Assembly: GCF_014773365.1 (NCBI RefSeq)
Contig: NZ_JACWUN010000008.1
Span: 1 to 64,000 of the forward strand
Origin: Pelovirga terrestris
GTDB taxonomy: Bacteria > Desulfobacterota > Desulfuromonadia > Desulfuromonadales > Geopsychrobacteraceae
DNA: 64,000 bases
Direction of reading: 5' to 3'
Within the stretch, counting starts at the first letter, position 1. Every line of letters starts with the position of its first letter. This document shows positions 53,917-61,635 of this stretch, piece by piece. The position numbers and the translations under genes are program-made. Under the pieces are notes generated by a model that was not told where the DNA came from, did no database searches, and saw nothing but the letters and a program-made list of their open reading frames with translations.

Positions 53917-54774
53917 ATGAGAAAACTGTTAGTATTCGCATTGGTCGCAACCTTCGCCTTCGGCGCAACCGCTCTGGTTGCCACCGATGCCGACGCCCGC
54001 GCCATGGCCAACGGCATCGTCGGCAGCGCCCACGATTTCACCAACAACAGAGATGGTTCAGTAGCACTTGACGCCGAAAATAACCTCATACCTAACCGTG
54101 ACGAAAGCTGGAACTACCGTGGCGAAATCTGCCGCGTCTGTCACGCACCCCACGATAAGGGCCGCACTGCATGGAGCAGCTGGGGCGAAGAGGTTGGTGA
54201 AACCGGGCTACTGTGGAACCATGCTTTGAGCCAAACCGCTGATTACCCCATGTATGCCAGCTCATCCCTCGAAGGTGAGATCTCCAATCAAGTCATCGGC
54301 AAATCCAAGCTGTGTCTCTCCTGCCATGACGGCACCGTCGCCCTCAATGCCTTTGATGGTCAGCAAGATAAGCCAGCTACTGATCCTGATGCCGTTCTGA
54401 TTCAGAGCTTCTCCAACGGCTTCACCATCGGACCGGGCCGTACCGGCAGCGATAATGACTTCCTGATGGGTACCCACCCGATTTCCGTCGCCTATGCCGC
54501 CGGTTTCTATGACGAAAACCCCAAGGTCGGCCGCAATGGTGGTCTGCATATCCCTGACGGCCAAGTGTTCGGTAACCTGGTAAAAATGACCGGCGCCCCG
54601 ACTGTAGATATGGTGCTTGAGCAGGGCATGGTTCAGTGCCACTCCTGCCACGATGTTCATGACTCCAAGGACGTCAACGCTGTCGGCACCCGCCTCAACC
54701 GTGCCGGTCAGGGCCTGGCTGAAAACCGCGGTGGCGACCCCTCCGGTCTGTGCCTGAGCTGCCACAACAAGTAA
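53917..54774 (+). CDS. Tetrahaem c-type cytochrome A
   Basis: A 285-residue exported cytochrome: signal peptide (residues 1-28, cleavage near DADA), then four CXXCH haem sites, CRVCH (72-76), CLSCH (133-137), CHSCH and CLSCH near the end. Between the first two lie LLWNHALSQ, DYPMYASSSLEG and GKSKLCLSCHDGTVAL, a module shared with the proteins at 54877 and 62702. Additional His residues (AHDF, THPIS, HIPDG) could be distal ligands. Periplasmic or surface electron carrier, probably part of an extracellular electron path. Ribosome site AAGGAGAG. Confidence 0.93.
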   Translation: MRKLLVFALVATFAFGATALVATDADARAMANGIVGSAHDFTNNRDGSVALDAENNLIPNRDESWNYRGEICRVCHAPHDKGRTAWSSWGEEVGETGLLWNHALSQTADYPMYASSSLEGEISNQVIGKSKLCLSCHDGTVALNAFDGQQDKPATDPDAVLIQSFSNGFTIGPGRTGSDNDFLMGTHPISVAYAAGFYDENPKVGRNGGLHIPDGQVFGNLVKMTGAPTVDMVLEQGMVQCHSCHDVHDSKDVNAVGTRLNRAGQGLAENRGGDPSGLCLSCHNK

Positions 54775-54818
54775 CAGCAGGGCTTCTGCGCTTAACGCAG
54801 AACCGCTGACACCCCGAA

Positions 54819-54848
54819 GGGGGAGAGGAACAACCCTCTCCCCCTTTT
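54819..54848 (+). terminator. Intrinsic terminator or attenuator between cytochromes A and B
   Basis: Perfect 10-bp stem GGGGGAGAGG/CCTCTCCCCC (54819-54828, 54835-54844) with six-base loop followed by TTTT. It could stop most transcripts after cytochrome A and so raise A over the downstream genes; no separate promoter is recognisable before 54877. Confidence 0.7.
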
Positions 54849-54876
54849 AGTGCATCAATGATGGAAGGGGAATAAA

Positions 54877-55611
54877 ATGAAAAAAGCGTACTGGAACTAT
54901 CTGCCACTGTTACTGATCTGTCTTGCGTTCCCCCTGGTCGCCAGCGCCGGCAACGGCTTGGGCATCAAGGGGAGCAAACATGACTTTTCCGGCGAAGACT
55001 GGAACAACGGGACACTGCAATATGGTGGCGAAGTCTGTCGGGTCTGCCACGCCCCCCATGATCGCGGTCTTGACTTGTGGCGCGACGCCGACGTCTCCGG
55101 ACTGTTATGGAACCACAAGATGAGCACCGCCGAATACAGCATGTACAGCAGCAACAGCATGGCCGGAACGATTGAAGATCAACCCATCGGCCGCTCCAAG
55201 CTGTGCCTGTCGTGCCATGACGGCACCGTCGCCCTGGATGCCTTCGGTGACGGCCCGAATAATGGCAACGGCGACATGGATACGGCGCTGACCGGCCGTT
55301 TTGTCATCGGCGCCCTGAAGGATGGCAGCAACCTGGATCTGCGCGGTCACCACCCGATCTCCCTGCAATATGTTGATAACGACAAGATCGGCACCAACGG
55401 CGGCTTGCACGATCCCGCCGACCAAACCTGGTACGACCTGAGCAGCGTCGCCCTGTCTCTTGAACAGGGGCGGGTCGAGTGTCACTCGTGCCATGATGTC
55501 CATAACCGCGTCTCGGTACCCAATACGCAGGTGCTGCGGGCCGGCATCCGTGAAGGTCAGGGCGGGGCAGAACATGCTTCGCTGTTATGTCTGACCTGTC
55601 ATAATAAGTGA
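54877..55611 (+). CDS. Tetrahaem c-type cytochrome B (paralogue of A)
   Basis: A 244-residue exported cytochrome with signal peptide (about 1-25) and four haem sites CRVCH (54-58), CLSCH, CHSCH, CLTCH. It keeps the same plan as cytochrome A (SKHDFSGEDW, LLWNHKMS, YSMYSSNSMAG, GRSKLCLSCHDGTVALDAF, HHPISL, EQGRVECHSCHDVH) but is shorter, mainly by loops. Local gene duplication is the simplest explanation. Good AAGGGG ribosome site. Confidence 0.93.
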   Translation: MKKAYWNYLPLLLICLAFPLVASAGNGLGIKGSKHDFSGEDWNNGTLQYGGEVCRVCHAPHDRGLDLWRDADVSGLLWNHKMSTAEYSMYSSNSMAGTIEDQPIGRSKLCLSCHDGTVALDAFGDGPNNGNGDMDTALTGRFVIGALKDGSNLDLRGHHPISLQYVDNDKIGTNGGLHDPADQTWYDLSSVALSLEQGRVECHSCHDVHNRVSVPNTQVLRAGIREGQGGAEHASLLCLTCHNK

Positions 55612-55618
55612 ATATATG

Positions 55619-55704
55619 GGTAGTAGGTAGTAGGGAGTAGGTAGTAGTATCATCTTTACAAGCACCCGTGCACAGGATCCTTTCGGGCTTCTGTGCATTG
55701 GTGC
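55619..55704 (+). promoter_or_regulatory. Heptamer repeat and long hairpin in the leader of the 14-haem gene
   Basis: After cytochrome B comes a 7-bp tandem repeat (GGTAGTA, four units, 55619-55646, one with GGGAGTA), then a hairpin with 14-base arms and two mismatches (55662-55675 with 55691-55704) around GGATCCTTTCGGGCTT. It is too short of standard motifs to be called a c-di-GMP or other known riboswitch, and lacks a T-run. A ribosome site AGGAG is at 55747. Confidence 0.5.
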
Positions 55705-55761
55705 GTTGAGCATCACCATTGTCACCGCAGCAATCCAGCAATCACAGGAGAGTCAGATCAC

Positions 55762-57105
55762 GTGATAGCAACTCACCGAACTCACCGGCACCCTTTACTT
55801 CGATCAGTACTGCTGTTCGGCCTTTTTTTGCTGATGCCCCTGATGGTTTCTGCGGGCTTTGAACTTGACGGCATGGCGTGTCTGGACTGCCATGCTGAAC
55901 TGAGCGAGAAAAAGGTGATTCACAGTATTATTGCCGACAGCGACAGTTGCACCATGTGCCATGCCCAGGACAACCCTGATCTCCATGGTTTTGACCCTTT
56001 TGCTGCCAACATCGGTGAGGGCGTCTGCTCCATGTGCCATGGTGAGTTCCCCGGCAGCGGTGAGCTGCATTACCCCGTCGCCGATGGCGATTGCCTGACC
56101 TGCCACAACCCCCATCAGTCCGACCTGGCAGCGCTGTTGACCCGGCCCCAGGGGGAACTGTGCTTCGATTGCCACGCGCCCTTTGACAGCAAACAAAAAG
56201 CCCACGCTCCGGTGGCCTCAGGCAGTTGCAGTGACTGCCACGACCCCCACCGCGCCGATCAGCCGAGCCTGCTGCGCGCCGTTGAACCGGAGCTGTGTTT
56301 TCAGTGCCATGGGCCCTTTGACGCGAGCGGTTCGAGCCACATGCCGGTGGAGTTTGGCGAATGCTCCAGCTGCCATCTGCCCCATGTGTCCGCTGAACCC
56401 AAACTGCTGAGTGCCCCGCAAAAGGAGTTGTGTCTGCAATGCCACGCCGAGTTCAGCGGTGCCCTGATCCACGGCCCGATCAAGGAAGGCAACTGCGCCG
56501 GCTGTCACGATCCCCATGGCGCCGCCCAGCAGAACCTGCTCAAGGCGGCCGAACCGGACCTCTGTTTCAGTTGCCATGGTCGCCGCCTCAACGCTGCCGA
56601 TGGTCGCCCCCTGGTGCCGATCCAACCGCTGTTTGAAGGGGAGGAGCAACTCAAGCATTTCCCCTTTGAGGACGGTCGCTGCAGCGATTGTCATCTGCCC
56701 CACGCCGGTGAGCACGCGCGCCTGCTCAATGATGCCTATCCCAGCGGCATCTACGCCGCTTATAGCGAAGAGGCTTACGCTTTTTGTTTTAACTGCCATG
56801 ACAGCGGCGCTTTTGAGGATTTACGCAGCACCTCGGCCACCAATTTTCGCAATGGCGAGCTCAATCTCCATTACCGCCATACCAACCGCGACAAGGGGCG
56901 CACCTGCAACGCCTGTCACTCGGGCCATGCCTCGGTACAACCCTCGCTGGTGCGTGAGCGCTTCAGCTTCGGCAAAAACCTTCTCGGACAACGGTTCACG
57001 GCCACCGCCGGCGGCGGCACCTGCGCCACCGCCTGCCATATTGAGGTGAGTTACGATCGCGATACACCGGTGAACAACCGCCTGCGGACCACGCCGTGGG
57101 AGTAG
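55762..57105 (+). CDS. Large multihaem cytochrome, 14 CXXCH plus one CX3CH
   Basis: From a GTG start at 55762 (VIATHRTHRH) a 447-residue exported protein with a signal peptide (about 12-32, LLFGLFLLMPLMVSAG). It has 14 CXXCH sites and a final CATACH (CX3CH) site, about one haem per 30 residues. The repeat unit, roughly 32-45 residues (LCFQCH ... SGSCSDCHDPHRADQPSLL), is that of doubled-CXXCH-motif proteins. It is probably a periplasmic or surface-exposed nanowire-like or conduit electron carrier. In-frame codons continue upstream to 55693 but look non-coding. It is the last gene inside the inverted repeat. Confidence 0.92.
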   Translation: MIATHRTHRHPLLRSVLLFGLFLLMPLMVSAGFELDGMACLDCHAELSEKKVIHSIIADSDSCTMCHAQDNPDLHGFDPFAANIGEGVCSMCHGEFPGSGELHYPVADGDCLTCHNPHQSDLAALLTRPQGELCFDCHAPFDSKQKAHAPVASGSCSDCHDPHRADQPSLLRAVEPELCFQCHGPFDASGSSHMPVEFGECSSCHLPHVSAEPKLLSAPQKELCLQCHAEFSGALIHGPIKEGNCAGCHDPHGAAQQNLLKAAEPDLCFSCHGRRLNAADGRPLVPIQPLFEGEEQLKHFPFEDGRCSDCHLPHAGEHARLLNDAYPSGIYAAYSEEAYAFCFNCHDSGAFEDLRSTSATNFRNGELNLHYRHTNRDKGRTCNACHSGHASVQPSLVRERFSFGKNLLGQRFTATAGGGTCATACHIEVSYDRDTPVNNRLRTTPWE

Positions 57106-57114
57106 GTTAGGGGC

Positions 57115-57142
57115 GGGGAGTGGGGAGTGGGGAGTGGGGAGT
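57115..57142. repeat. Heptamer tandem repeat GGGGAGT x4
   Basis: Four perfect copies directly after the 14-haem gene and just before the right inverted-repeat arm. Confidence 0.85.
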
Positions 57143-57147
57143 TTATC

Positions 57148-57416
57148 CCTGTGTCATCCTGCGCGCAGTCGCAGGATCCAGATTGGTAGCAGGAATGACA
57201 CAATGAAAAATTTTATAGCCGCAGATGAACGCAGATGAACGCGGATAGGGTCAAAACCTCATTTAAGAATTTATCTGCGTAACATCTGCGTGTATCTGCG
57301 TTCAATAGTGTTTTCAGGTTGAAAAGAGCAGTGAGCAGACTGGCATCGGTTTTGCTTATGTCTTCAACCCAAAAAAAGGTTTTCTCAGCGCCTCTCCATC
57401 TCAGCGGCTCTGCGTT
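57148..57416. repeat. Right arm of the long inverted repeat
   Basis: Reverse complement of the left arm at 53087-53329 (63 bp perfect at the inner end). The distance between inner ends is about 3.8 kb. No gene within it. Together with the neighbouring heptamer repeats it fills the 469-bp gap between the 14-haem gene and the first NHL gene. Confidence 0.85.
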
Positions 57417-57434
57417 GAATCTTTTTTTTAAAGA

Positions 57435-57537
57435 CAGTAAGCAGTAAGCAGTAAGCAGTAAGCAGTAAGCAGTAAGCAGTATTTTGAATTCTATATTCTA
57501 TATTCTAAATTCTGTATTCTGTATTCTATATTCTGTT
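57435..57537. repeat. Two heptamer tandem repeats
   Basis: CAGTAAG is repeated 6.6 times (57435-57481), followed by about seven units of ATTCTAT/ATTCTGT (about 57487-57537). Both have a 7-bp period. They sit 40-140 bp before the NHL lipoprotein gene, where length change could alter leader or promoter spacing. Confidence 0.85.
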
Positions 57538-57574
57538 TTCCTCATCCTGACTTTATCTTTCAAGGAGTTGACCG

Positions 57575-58639
57575 ATGGCACGAACTTTTCTTTTGATCCC
57601 CCTGCTGGTGTTTGCTCTGTTCGGTTGTGCGCCGCCGGCAAAACAGCTGGAAACAAAATTTTATCCGGAACTGCCCATCGAACCGCGCATGCAATTTTTG
57701 ACGACTATCTCCAACGAAGGGGATATCGGCAAGACCACCTCGGGGATGCGCGCCTTTGTCGCCGGTGAGGATGCGCTGCGGGGCTTCAGCCGCCCCTACG
57801 CCATCGCCAGCCGCCCGGGCACCCTCTATGTCAGCGACGTTGGTTTTAACATGGTGATTGTTGTTGATTTTGCCAACAAGGAATTCCGGCCATTGCCGAG
57901 CGAACGGGCGACGGCGTTACGCCAGCCCCGGGGGCTGACGGTTGCCGAGGATATTCTCTATGTGGCCGACAGCCAACGCCGCCAGGTCCTGGCCTTTGAC
58001 AGCGAAGACAAATATCTGCGCCTTTACGGCGGTGCGGAAACCCTCGAGCAGCCCCTGGATGTAGCGGTTTATGGCGATCGCGTCTACGTGGTGGATCATT
58101 CCGCCTACAACATCAAGGTGTTCGACCGTGAGACGGGTGAGCTGCAAGGCACCATCGGTGAACGGGGGCGTGAGGAGGGGCAACTGGATCGCCCGACCCA
58201 CGTCCGCGTCGACCATGAAGGGAACCTCTATGTCACCGATTCCCTGAATTTCCGCGTGCAGAAGTTTGATGCCGAGGGTAACTTCATCCACATGTTCGGT
58301 TACCCCGGTTCGACCCCCGGTGGTTTTGCCCGCCCCAAGGGGATCGATGTAACGCGCGACGGGTATCTTTACGCCGTTGATGCGGCCTTTGAAAATGTCC
58401 AGATTTTCCATGACCCGTCACAGTTTCTGGTCTTCTTCTTTGGCGGCTTTGGTCATGCCCCGAGCTATATGTACTTGCCTTCGCCCTTGACCATTTCCTA
58501 CGAGAACATTGACCTATTCAAGCCTTACTTCGATAAAGACTTTAAAGTGGAGTATCTGGTCTACGTCGGCAATCAGCTCGGTGACTACAAGATCAATGTC
58601 TATGGCGTCGGCAAGTGGATCGGACCCCCCTTGAACTGA
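57575..58639 (+). CDS. NHL-repeat beta-propeller lipoprotein 1
   Basis: A 354-residue predicted lipoprotein (lipobox LFGC at about residue 18). It contains about six NHL-type repeats, for example GTLYVSDVGFNMVIVVDF, NLYVTDSLNFRVQKFDAEG and YLYAVDAAFENVQIF, which fold as a beta-propeller and usually mediate protein binding. Ribosome site AGGAG. It heads a tightly packed unit with the pentahaem lipoprotein, the barrel protein, a second NHL lipoprotein and another cytochrome; it probably scaffolds the electron conduit on the periplasmic or outer face. Confidence 0.88.
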   Translation: MARTFLLIPLLVFALFGCAPPAKQLETKFYPELPIEPRMQFLTTISNEGDIGKTTSGMRAFVAGEDALRGFSRPYAIASRPGTLYVSDVGFNMVIVVDFANKEFRPLPSERATALRQPRGLTVAEDILYVADSQRRQVLAFDSEDKYLRLYGGAETLEQPLDVAVYGDRVYVVDHSAYNIKVFDRETGELQGTIGERGREEGQLDRPTHVRVDHEGNLYVTDSLNFRVQKFDAEGNFIHMFGYPGSTPGGFARPKGIDVTRDGYLYAVDAAFENVQIFHDPSQFLVFFFGGFGHAPSYMYLPSPLTISYENIDLFKPYFDKDFKVEYLVYVGNQLGDYKINVYGVGKWIGPPLN

Positions 58640-58649
58640 TGACGGCTTG

Positions 58650-59288
58650 ATGACCTTGTTTTCCCTCTTGCATATCAGGCGTTTGGGGCTGATCTTGCTG
58701 TTTTTGGCGCTGCTGCCCGCGGCAGTCGGTTGCAGCCCCGAGGCGCGCCATCAGGTGCTGACCGTTCTGTTTACCGGGGTGCCCCCCTTGGGTTGGAAAG
58801 AGGAGCTGCAGCGCCTGCAGGCAGAAGAGGCCATCGTTGTGCGCCAGGACTTCCCCTCCCGCTTTGATTCCGGCGGCTGGAATCACGGACCTTACGCTGC
58901 CGGTGAGTGCGGCAGCTGCCATGAAATGGTACCGCCGCGCAACCCCGGCGAACGACCAACGCGGATTGTCGTCGGCCAGTTTGTCGAAACCCGTGAGCAG
59001 ATGTGTGTTGCCTGTCATGCCGAAAAAACCGCTGAGCGGGCGCGCAACGACGGACTCTGGCTCCACGGGCCGGCGGATAACTGCTTGCGCTGCCATCACC
59101 CGCACTTAAGTGCGCAACCGGCCATGCTGCGCCGCACGGCGGATGAGTTATGCCTGAGCTGTCATGATGACGGCTTGATCCATTCCCAGGATCTTCATGC
59201 CGGAGTCAGCGATTGCCTGTCGTGCCACAATCCGCACTTAGGGGCGGACGCACTGATGCTTTCTTGGGATTACGAGGAACTATTTTAG
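58650..59288 (+). CDS. Pentahaem cytochrome lipoprotein
   Basis: Start at the ATG 58650. The 212-residue product has a lipobox AVGC near residue 28 and five CXXCH sites (CGSCH, CVACH, CLRCH, CLSCH, CLSCH), the last pairs in the doubled form LCLSCHDDGLIHSQ ... DCLSCHNPH. Likely tethered to a membrane beside the barrel protein that starts immediately after its stop. Such lipoprotein cytochromes cap porin-cytochrome conduits in Geobacter-type bacteria; this one is too divergent to assign a name. Confidence 0.9.
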   Translation: MTLFSLLHIRRLGLILLFLALLPAAVGCSPEARHQVLTVLFTGVPPLGWKEELQRLQAEEAIVVRQDFPSRFDSGGWNHGPYAAGECGSCHEMVPPRNPGERPTRIVVGQFVETREQMCVACHAEKTAERARNDGLWLHGPADNCLRCHHPHLSAQPAMLRRTADELCLSCHDDGLIHSQDLHAGVSDCLSCHNPHLGADALMLSWDYEELF

Positions 59289-59289
59289 G

Positions 59290-61635
59290 GTGCGGGGTAA
59301 GAGATCGACATTCTTTATTCTTCCGGCAACGCCCCGCGGAATCATGGTGATGGCGCTGCTGATGCTGATGTTCCCGGTTGCTGCCGATGCCCGCGGGCTG
59401 TTTTTGCAGCGCCCCTTTCCTTCTTATCACGAGATGCCGAAATGGGATATCAACCTGGGTTACCGTTACGAAGACTTTACGCGCAAAACACCGCAATCGA
59501 CCACCACCACCTCGACCCACCGCTTTACCGAAGGCTTCACCATGACGACCCGTGGCTTCAGTTATCACCCGGCCTTGATTAACTACACCCTGAGTTTAAG
59601 CCCGTCGTGGGAGCAGGAGCGGCGCCGCGCCCGCGACGGCAGCCGTTCAAGTGGCAACAGGGTGCGCCTGGAATACGGCATCGATGGTACCCTGCTCGCG
59701 CTAAAACCCTTTGCCACAGAGTTTTTTGCCGAAAGCACCAGAGAGACCAGAGCCAGTACCTTCGGGATCACGACCGAGCTCGATACCACCCGCTATGGTC
59801 TTTCGCTGACCCTGCCCTGGTGGCAGGAGAGCTTTCCCCTGCGCGTCCGCTACCGCCATCAAACCACTGATCGCACGACCGCCGACGCGCCGACCAGCAC
59901 CACCAACACCGACTCCTGGTTTATTGACGGCGCCCAGATCAAAGAGCGCAGTGTCACCAGCCTGTCGGCCAGCTATAGCCTCGACCAAACCAGCGGCGGC
60001 GTCAGGGATGGCCGCTCGGAAGTGACCAACGGACAGTTTCAGAACACCCTGTTTTTGACCGAGGATCTGCAATTGCGGCTGGTTTCGCGCCTGCGCGGGC
60101 GCTGGACTGAAACACAGTTCGGCACACGCAATGACAACCTGCGCCTGAACGAAGAACTCTTATGGAATCGTGAACACAGCGCCAACCTAACGAGCGACTA
60201 CGCGGCCAGATACGAATATCAGCGCAACAACGACCAACGGGAGCAGCGCTTTGAGCTGAACAGCGGCCTGCGCCACCAGCTCTACGAAAACCTGACAACC
60301 ACCCTGCGGGGCCGCGCCCAACGGGAGATCGGCTCCACCCGTGACCAGGACACCTACCAGGGAAATTTCGACATGAACTATAACCGCCGGATTCCCACCG
60401 GGAATGTGAATCTCTATCAACGTCAGGAATATCGCTATGATAAGCGTTTCGTAACCGGGGGGTCTGAGATTCTCGACCTGACAGGCTGCGACGAGCTGAG
60501 TAGTGATTCCTGCAAGCTGACCTTGGGTGAAAATGCTCAGCGGATTAACCGGGACACCCTTGAGCTGCGGTCCTTCGACGGCGATATAATTTTTAACTTG
60601 GGTTCGGACTACGAGATCGATTTCGAGGGCGACCGGGTCTTCATTACCCTCAGCGCCGATCCTCTCGGACAGATCTTTGGTGACCCGCCGCTGGAACAAC
60701 TGCGCGTCAGTTACGATTATCTGCTGACTGACAATTACGATGCCACCACCCGGACCCAGACCTATGGTGGCCGCCTTGATTTTCTTCACTACTGGAACAT
60801 CCACGGCCAGACCCAGCGCAGCAAAGAGAATTTTATCTCGGGCATTCCCCCCGACGAGCTTGAGGATGATCGCTCCTACATTGTCGGGTTCGGCTGGGCG
60901 CGCCCCTTCGGCAGCATCATCCTCAACACGTCCGGCAGCTACAGCGATTCGCGCAGCGCAACCACTGCCAGCGAGAGCTACAATGCTACCGCCGGGCTGG
61001 TCAAACGCTTTGCCGGCGGCTCAATTATGACCAACAGCGCCTCTTATCAGCAGACCGACGGGTATGCGCAACGGCTGGTCGAAGATGAAGAACGACACAG
61101 CGACGAAGACAGCAAACAATACAATCTGCTTGCCGCTTTTGATATTCAGCTGCGGGAGGACCGTCTGTTAAGGCTGCAGTGGGAATACGAGCACCTTGAC
61201 AGCAATGAGGAGTTTTTCGAGGAGCGCAGCGAGGACAGTGTACGGCTATTGAGCAGTATTCGCCTGGGGCGCAACACCAGTGCCGCCCTGAGTGGTCGCT
61301 ACACCAAAGCGGACATCAGCAGAACCTCGAAGACTGGCATGGAAACCCGTGATGAGGAACGTATCCTGATCCGTGGTAATGTTGTGCGCCAACTCGACCA
61401 GCACAGCCGACTGAAACTCGACGGCAGCTACCAGAGCAGGTCAACGATCCGCCGGCGTGAAGAAACCACGGATCAGAAGTTGGAAACATATATTTTTTCA
61501 GCCGGTTATGAGTATCGTCTGGGGTGGATCACGCTGGCCGCCGATTATCGCTACCGCAACGAACGCAGACCCCATGACGGGACCAGCACCATCAACAACA
61601 GCGTGCTGTTGTCCCTGAAACGAGCACTGAACTGA
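59290..61635 (+). CDS. Large outer-membrane beta-barrel protein of the cytochrome conduit
   Basis: A 781-residue protein from a GTG at 59290, or 763 residues from the ATG at 59344, which gives a neater signal peptide (MVMALLMLMFPVAADA). The mature part is a regular run of amphipathic beta strands with Tyr/Phe girdles and polar, charged loops (for example NLGYRYEDFTRK, LSLSPSWEQERRR), ending ...NNSVLLSLKRALN. No TonB box or plug domain, so a large porin-like barrel (probably 24 or more strands). The start is one base after the pentahaem gene stop, and the end overlaps NHL2 by one base. It probably houses a cytochrome across the outer membrane. Confidence 0.85.
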   Translation: MRGKRSTFFILPATPRGIMVMALLMLMFPVAADARGLFLQRPFPSYHEMPKWDINLGYRYEDFTRKTPQSTTTTSTHRFTEGFTMTTRGFSYHPALINYTLSLSPSWEQERRRARDGSRSSGNRVRLEYGIDGTLLALKPFATEFFAESTRETRASTFGITTELDTTRYGLSLTLPWWQESFPLRVRYRHQTTDRTTADAPTSTTNTDSWFIDGAQIKERSVTSLSASYSLDQTSGGVRDGRSEVTNGQFQNTLFLTEDLQLRLVSRLRGRWTETQFGTRNDNLRLNEELLWNREHSANLTSDYAARYEYQRNNDQREQRFELNSGLRHQLYENLTTTLRGRAQREIGSTRDQDTYQGNFDMNYNRRIPTGNVNLYQRQEYRYDKRFVTGGSEILDLTGCDELSSDSCKLTLGENAQRINRDTLELRSFDGDIIFNLGSDYEIDFEGDRVFITLSADPLGQIFGDPPLEQLRVSYDYLLTDNYDATTRTQTYGGRLDFLHYWNIHGQTQRSKENFISGIPPDELEDDRSYIVGFGWARPFGSIILNTSGSYSDSRSATTASESYNATAGLVKRFAGGSIMTNSASYQQTDGYAQRLVEDEERHSDEDSKQYNLLAAFDIQLREDRLLRLQWEYEHLDSNEEFFEERSEDSVRLLSSIRLGRNTSAALSGRYTKADISRTSKTGMETRDEERILIRGNVVRQLDQHSRLKLDGSYQSRSTIRRREETTDQKLETYIFSAGYEYRLGWITLAADYRYRNERRPHDGTSTINNSVLLSLKRALN

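Noticed and set aside
55612-55761. A c-di-GMP (GEMM) riboswitch before the 14-haem gene, as often seen before cytochrome genes in Geobacter relatives
   Set aside because: The hairpin has neither the conserved GEMM core sequences nor the two-helix layout; only a simple hairpin can be supported.
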